A stretch of 22,472 nucleotides of DNA from Methanosarcinales archaeon (GTDB lineage: Archaea; Halobacteriota; Syntropharchaeia; Alkanophagales; Methanospirareceae), in contig JAODGR010000050.1 in the NCBI GenBank assembly GCA_025464275.1, positions 1 to 22,472 of the forward strand. The letters are read 5' to 3'. Every line of letters begins with the position of its first letter. The stretch's first letter is position 1. Positions 21,508 through 22,472 of this stretch are shown here, one piece after another. Below the pieces are notes generated by a model. It did not search any database. It saw only the letters and a list, made by a program, of their open reading frames with translations, and was not told where the DNA came from. Both the position numbers and the translations under genes were made by a program.

Positions 21508-21521
21508 AGTTTTAAATAGCC
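21508..21521 (+). promoter_or_regulatory. TATA box for the membrane protein, identical to the aroC promoter core
   Basis: AGTTTTAAATAGCC is identical over 14 bases to 13952-13965 upstream of aroC. Here the ATG (21566) is further away. A start near 21541 would give a 25-base leader with GGTAAGAGGAG as ribosome binding site. Confidence 0.55.
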
Positions 21522-21565
21522 CGGATGTATAGTGATGTATAGATACAGATTACAGGTAAGAGGAG

Positions 21566-22462
21566 ATGGCGGATACACCACAGACCAGAATTAGAGTGCC
21601 AGCAGTGGAGAAGATAGGTCTGGCGATTGCTCTATTCATTGCACTAATCCTGGTGGGTATTGCTCTCTTCTCACTATTTGTCGATCTGATTCTGAAATTC
21701 AATATCTACGGCATTATGGTGGATTTGATAGTCTCAGGAATAGGGATTCTGCTGGCTTATTTCTCTATACGGATATACAAGAAGTCGGCATATTATGAGA
21801 GTCTGGTGAATACCGCATTTGACCGTGGGATATATGAGCGATTGGAGCCGGTATTGAGGAAGGTAGCGGAGACGCATGTGGAGATGGAATCAGTGGAGGG
21901 GCGGCTGAATAAGATTGACCGGATGGTTCAGACATTGATAGAGGAGCATGTAAAGAGGGGGAGTTCACACATTGGATATCCGCAGACGGCGGGAGCGGGA
22001 GCAGGAGCGGAAACAGGAGCTGGAGCAGGAGCGGGTGAGGCAATTGCACCAGGTACGTCGGTGGGATTTATAGCCAAGGTCATTCTCCTGACGGTGGTCT
22101 CTATGAGTGCTTTTATAATCATGGTGGAGACTTCATTTGGAATGGCACATCTCGCAACTCTATTCCTCTTCATCCTCTGGTGGTTGCTCATCACTTCCGA
22201 GTACAACGTCTTTGATAAGAATACTGCGTGGCTCGCACTCTTCCTGCCCATCATCCTCGTACCCTTTAGTTTCATGTTCCTCAGCATTACCGGAATACTG
22301 GGATTGAATAATCTGCTCGGTATCTTCTACTCATGTCTGGCGTTATATGCATTCCTGTATTATACGTGGGCGGTATATGAGACGGCAGGCACACTCCCAC
22401 TCCACATGGATTATATACGGGGGAGTAGGAGTAAGAGTAGGAGTAAGATTAAGAAGGAATAA
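21566..22462 (+). CDS. Six-pass membrane protein with coiled-coil/Gly-Ala loop, unknown function
   Basis: I do not recognise this 298-residue protein. Hydrophobic segments lie at about 17-40, 47-69, 167-187, 193-211, 222-243 and 248-271. Between the second and third is a soluble loop: a charged helical stretch (about 75-130, VEMESVEGRLNKIDRMVQTLIEEHVK), likely a coiled coil, and then a Gly/Ala-rich linker (142-157). The C terminus is a basic SRSKSRSK tail. This looks like two transmembrane hairpins plus a four-helix unit joined by a cytoplasmic coiled coil, perhaps a scaffold or sensor-like protein. GGTAAGAGGAG precedes ATG 21566. It has no evident tie to mre11. Confidence 0.75.
   Translation: MADTPQTRIRVPAVEKIGLAIALFIALILVGIALFSLFVDLILKFNIYGIMVDLIVSGIGILLAYFSIRIYKKSAYYESLVNTAFDRGIYERLEPVLRKVAETHVEMESVEGRLNKIDRMVQTLIEEHVKRGSSHIGYPQTAGAGAGAETGAGAGAGEAIAPGTSVGFIAKVILLTVVSMSAFIIMVETSFGMAHLATLFLFILWWLLITSEYNVFDKNTAWLALFLPIILVPFSFMFLSITGILGLNNLLGIFYSCLALYAFLYYTWAVYETAGTLPLHMDYIRGSRSKSRSKIKKE
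21989..22036. repeat. In-frame Gly-Ala hexamer repeat in the membrane protein
   Basis: GGAGCG/GGAGCA/GGAGCT units encode the GAGAGAETGAGAGAGE linker of the membrane protein. The two-codon unit is the same kind as in priL. Confidence 0.85.
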
Positions 22463-22472
22463 GCGAGACTAC

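Noticed and set aside
1..22472. CRISPR arrays, insertion sequences, integrase attachment sites, tRNA or rRNA genes
   Set aside because: The repeats seen are short tandem units without spacers. No transposase or inverted terminal repeats were found, and all spacers are too short or lack cloverleaf and rRNA motifs.

Overview
The window looks like a chromosomal core region of a euryarchaeon that uses coenzyme F420, most likely a methane/alkane-oxidising lineage such as ANME-1 (Methanophagales) or a relative. The direct evidence is: MCM helicase, an RFC-type clamp-loader subunit, DNA primase large subunit PriL and Mre11; CofH of F420 biosynthesis; an AIR-synthase-like protein resembling methanogenesis marker 2; an FrhB/FdhB-type F420 domain; archaeal TATA boxes; Ile-ATA-rich and Arg-AGG-rich codon use; and very short spacers. 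I saw no mobile element, CRISPR array, tRNA or rRNA, and no gene-free stretch above about 120 bases. The lineage assignment is inference.

Layout. 1-1510 (+): a CoA-disulfide-reductase-like flavoprotein. 1563-3263 (-): DUF2284 metal-binding protein, an unrecognised acidic protein, and a single-domain PurH (IMP cyclohydrolase). 3329-3586 (+): a small charged protein. 3549-6566 (-): lysA, carA and a SAM methyltransferase. 6684-9650 (-): a HAD-fold protein, methanogenesis-marker-2-like protein and cofH. 9721-11826 (+): mcm. 11810-13947 (-): a degenerate E1/ThiF-like protein, an RFC subunit with a decayed ATPase site, and a DUF35 Zn-ribbon/OB protein. 13985-16229 (+): aroC and priL. 16292-20168 (+): a three-gene redox operon. 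20271-21479 (+): mre11 without rad50. 21566-22462 (+): a six-pass membrane protein.

The most interesting system is the redox operon at 16292-20168. Its first two products have the architecture of HydC (NuoE-like) and HydB (thioredoxin-like [2Fe-2S] domain, NuoF core, C-terminal 2x[4Fe-4S]) of electron-bifurcating [FeFe]-hydrogenases. The third keeps a HydA/NuoG-like N-terminal iron-sulfur arm, but where HydA has its H-cluster it carries an F420-reducing FrhB/FdhB domain in the same chain. The simplest reading is a soluble F420H2:NAD(P)+ oxidoreductase, possibly (con)furcating with ferredoxin, that would link the F420 pool of (reverse) methanogenesis to pyridine nucleotides.

Other notable points are substitutions at usually invariant positions in core enzymes (AroC His106 to Gln; PurH NLYPF Tyr to Ile; Walker B and sensor residues of the RFC subunit; the acid/base Asp of the HAD protein); a hairpin that could hide the mre11 ribosome binding site; back-to-back near-leaderless promoters between aroC and its neighbour; and recurring 6-7 base tandem repeats, both between genes and, as two-codon repeats, in frame inside replication and metabolic proteins.
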